Source of the DNA: Anaerocolumna sp047777345
GTDB lineage: Bacteria > Bacillota > Clostridia > Lachnospirales > Lachnospiraceae
Direction of reading: 5' to 3'
DNA: 64,000 nucleotides
Assembly (NCBI GenBank): GCA_047777345.1
Contig: JBKEEJ010000012.1
Location: 46,289-110,288 of the forward strand
The notes under the pieces were generated by a model. It saw only the letters and a list, made by a program, of their open reading frames with translations. It was not told the DNA's origin and searched no databases. The position numbers and the translations under genes were made by a program. Below are positions 62,712 through 64,000 of this stretch, in pieces; the stretch's first letter is position 1, and each line of letters begins with the position of its first letter.

Positions 62712-63614
62712 TTGAAGGTAATTAGCTATGAAACGGTAGACCGTTTTCTGGATGAAAATAAGACTATACTGCTTGAACGGGAAGCGGAAAGTCAGCTGAT
62801 ATTGTATAATGCTCTTGTGAATCAGGAGAAAAGCACTAATTCATCCATGCTTTTTGGCAGAGTGGAAGATTACAGATGCCACCCGGTATTGATTTTTGCC
62901 AATATACATCCCTATAATCTGGTAATCCACCCGGTTCGTTCAAGCGGAAATTCATCTGCGGCAGTGGCATTGTCAGATTACATAACTGCTATGAATATTG
63001 AGATAAACGGCATTAATGCAAGAAAAGAAATTTGTGATGCTTTTATGAAAGAATACTGGAAAAAGAAACCGGAATATGATTTTTCAGAAAATCTGGCAAT
63101 GAATATTATGAAATTATCGTATCTTAAGGAAATAAAACCGGCAGAAGGTAAGTTTCGAAATGCTTCTTTGGATGATATTGAAACAGTTGCCGAATGGATG
63201 GTGGAATTTGCTACAGATGCTTTGGGCGAATGTGTTCTGTATGATGATCAGGTCCCAAAAGCAAACCGAATGATTGAATCGAATCGTTTATTTGTTTTTG
63301 AAAATCCGGATGGCGATATGGTATCCATGGCTGCAATTGCCAGACAGCTGGTAAACGGCGCATGCATAAATTATGTCTATACCCCGGATAAATTCCGAGG
63401 CAAAGGGTATGCCACAGCCAATGTGTATTATTTGAGCAAATTGATACTGGATAAAGGAAATCAGTTTTGCTCTTTGTTTGTCGATAAAAAAAATCCCATA
63501 TCAAACCGGGTTTATCATAAAATTGGATACGAAATCATTGAAGAACAGTATGATTACAGGTTAATTCGCTGTAATTCGAAGGAACAGGAAATCGAGTACA
63601 TAGCCGTAGACTAA
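62712..63614 (+). CDS. GNAT-family N-acetyltransferase
   Basis: A 300-residue protein. The N-terminal half is a poorly conserved helical domain; the C-terminal half (about 150-290) is a GNAT fold: RNASLDDIETVAEWMVEF, RLFVFENPDGDMVSMAAI, INYVYTPDKFRGKGYATANVYYLSKLIL (R-G-x-G-x-A acetyl-CoA loop) and PISNRVYHKIGYEIIEEQ. The TTG at 62712 follows GGAGGAAGA. Substrate unknown. The CYTH gene follows after 12 bp. Confidence 0.88.
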   Translation: MKVISYETVDRFLDENKTILLEREAESQLILYNALVNQEKSTNSSMLFGRVEDYRCHPVLIFANIHPYNLVIHPVRSSGNSSAAVALSDYITAMNIEINGINARKEICDAFMKEYWKKKPEYDFSENLAMNIMKLSYLKEIKPAEGKFRNASLDDIETVAEWMVEFATDALGECVLYDDQVPKANRMIESNRLFVFENPDGDMVSMAAIARQLVNGACINYVYTPDKFRGKGYATANVYYLSKLILDKGNQFCSLFVDKKNPISNRVYHKIGYEIIEEQYDYRLIRCNSKEQEIEYIAVD

Positions 63615-63626
63615 CAGGAGATAAGT

Positions 63627-64000
63627 ATGGAAATCGAAAGAAAATTTTTAATAGATAAAATACCAGAGTTTCTTGACCAATATGAAAAAAAGGAAATTGA
63701 ACAAGGGTATTTGTGTACAAAACCGGTGGTTAGAATCCGAAAAAGTAATGAGGAATATTATCTGACTTATAAATCCCGGTTAAATAAAAGAAAGAACACC
63801 CCTGATTATAACTTAAGCTGTGAGGAAGTAGAGTTACCGTTAACTAAGGAAGCTTATATGCACTTAAGAGAAAAGGCAGATAATCATTTGATTACAAAAA
63901 CCAGGTATCTGATTCCCATAGATAACAATTTAACTGCGGAACTGGATGTGTTTCACGGATTGTTAGAAGGGCTGGTTTTTGCGGAAGTAGAGTTTCCGGA
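63627..64000 (+). CDS. CYTH-domain protein, 5' part
   Basis: The first 124 codons of a triphosphate-tunnel (CYTH/TTM) enzyme; it runs off the window end. MEIERKFLI is the ExExK signature, followed by GYLCTKPVVRIRKSNEEYYLTYKS (basic tunnel strands), EEVELPLTKEAY, KTRYLIP and ELDVFHG. Such proteins hydrolyse inorganic tripolyphosphate or related triphosphates. RBS CAGGAGA eight bases before the ATG. Confidence 0.9.
   Translation, partial: MEIERKFLIDKIPEFLDQYEKKEIEQGYLCTKPVVRIRKSNEEYYLTYKSRLNKRKNTPDYNLSCEEVELPLTKEAYMHLREKADNHLITKTRYLIPIDNNLTAELDVFHGLLEGLVFAEVEFP

Overview
The window comes from a low-GC, spore-forming anaerobic Firmicute, most likely a Lachnospiraceae-type Clostridium. It carries gpr, spoIIP and sigK, an HrcA/CIRCE heat-shock operon, and the ireB-ruvX-yrzB-rnj-trmR neighbourhood typical of clostridia. 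No species can be named from sequence alone.

1-29 kb is accessory DNA. The end of holA is followed by tRNA-Ser(CGA) and a decayed tyrosine-integrase remnant; the other side of the block is rpsT, which normally lies close to holA in clostridia. Inside are: a small GNAT toxin-antitoxin pair (1.7-2.4 kb); a type III-B (Cmr) CRISPR effector operon headed by a DUF6602 PD-(D/E)xK-like nuclease gene, whose HD-less cas10/cmr2 is split by an IS30-family element with a 13-bp direct repeat (2.8-11.2 kb); an SGNH hydrolase; MATE and MFS transporters; a broken WYL-type regulator (11.9-15.9 kb); and a compact peptide cluster (16-23.3 kb). That cluster has an orphan LytTR response regulator, a 21-codon putative precursor peptide, an attenuator hairpin, an MccB/ThiF-like adenylating enzyme, a TetR regulator, an M50-like membrane protease and two ABC exporters. 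SH3/NlpC-P60 and GH3 genes and an SRAP gene complete the block.

29-49 kb is core genome: rpsT, gpr, spoIIP, lepA, hemW, hrcA-grpE-dnaK-dnaJ, prmA, rsmE, a cysteine desulfurase, thiI, an HPr-like gene without the catalytic His, mtaB, ireB, ruvX and a DUF1292 gene. Genes are in operon-like order with good ribosome-binding sites.

49-60 kb continues with a Fur-family regulator, rnj, an MltG-like stub, trmR, a U32 peptidase (trhP-like) and a polyamine block (speD, arginine/lysine decarboxylase, speE, carboxyspermidine dehydrogenase, nspC). Eight one-base homopolymer indels fall between 52.18 and 57.3 kb and break trmR, trhP, speD, the decarboxylase and speE. Genes on both sides are intact. This is either local consensus error or true decay that leaves only the carboxyspermidine route to spermidine. 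The end holds sigK, a GtrA protein, a degenerate ABC-F fragment, a GNAT protein and a partial CYTH protein.

The two systems most worth pursuing are the DUF6602-Cmr operon, which has no Cas6, adaptation genes, CARF effector or array in view, and the MccB-like peptide cluster.
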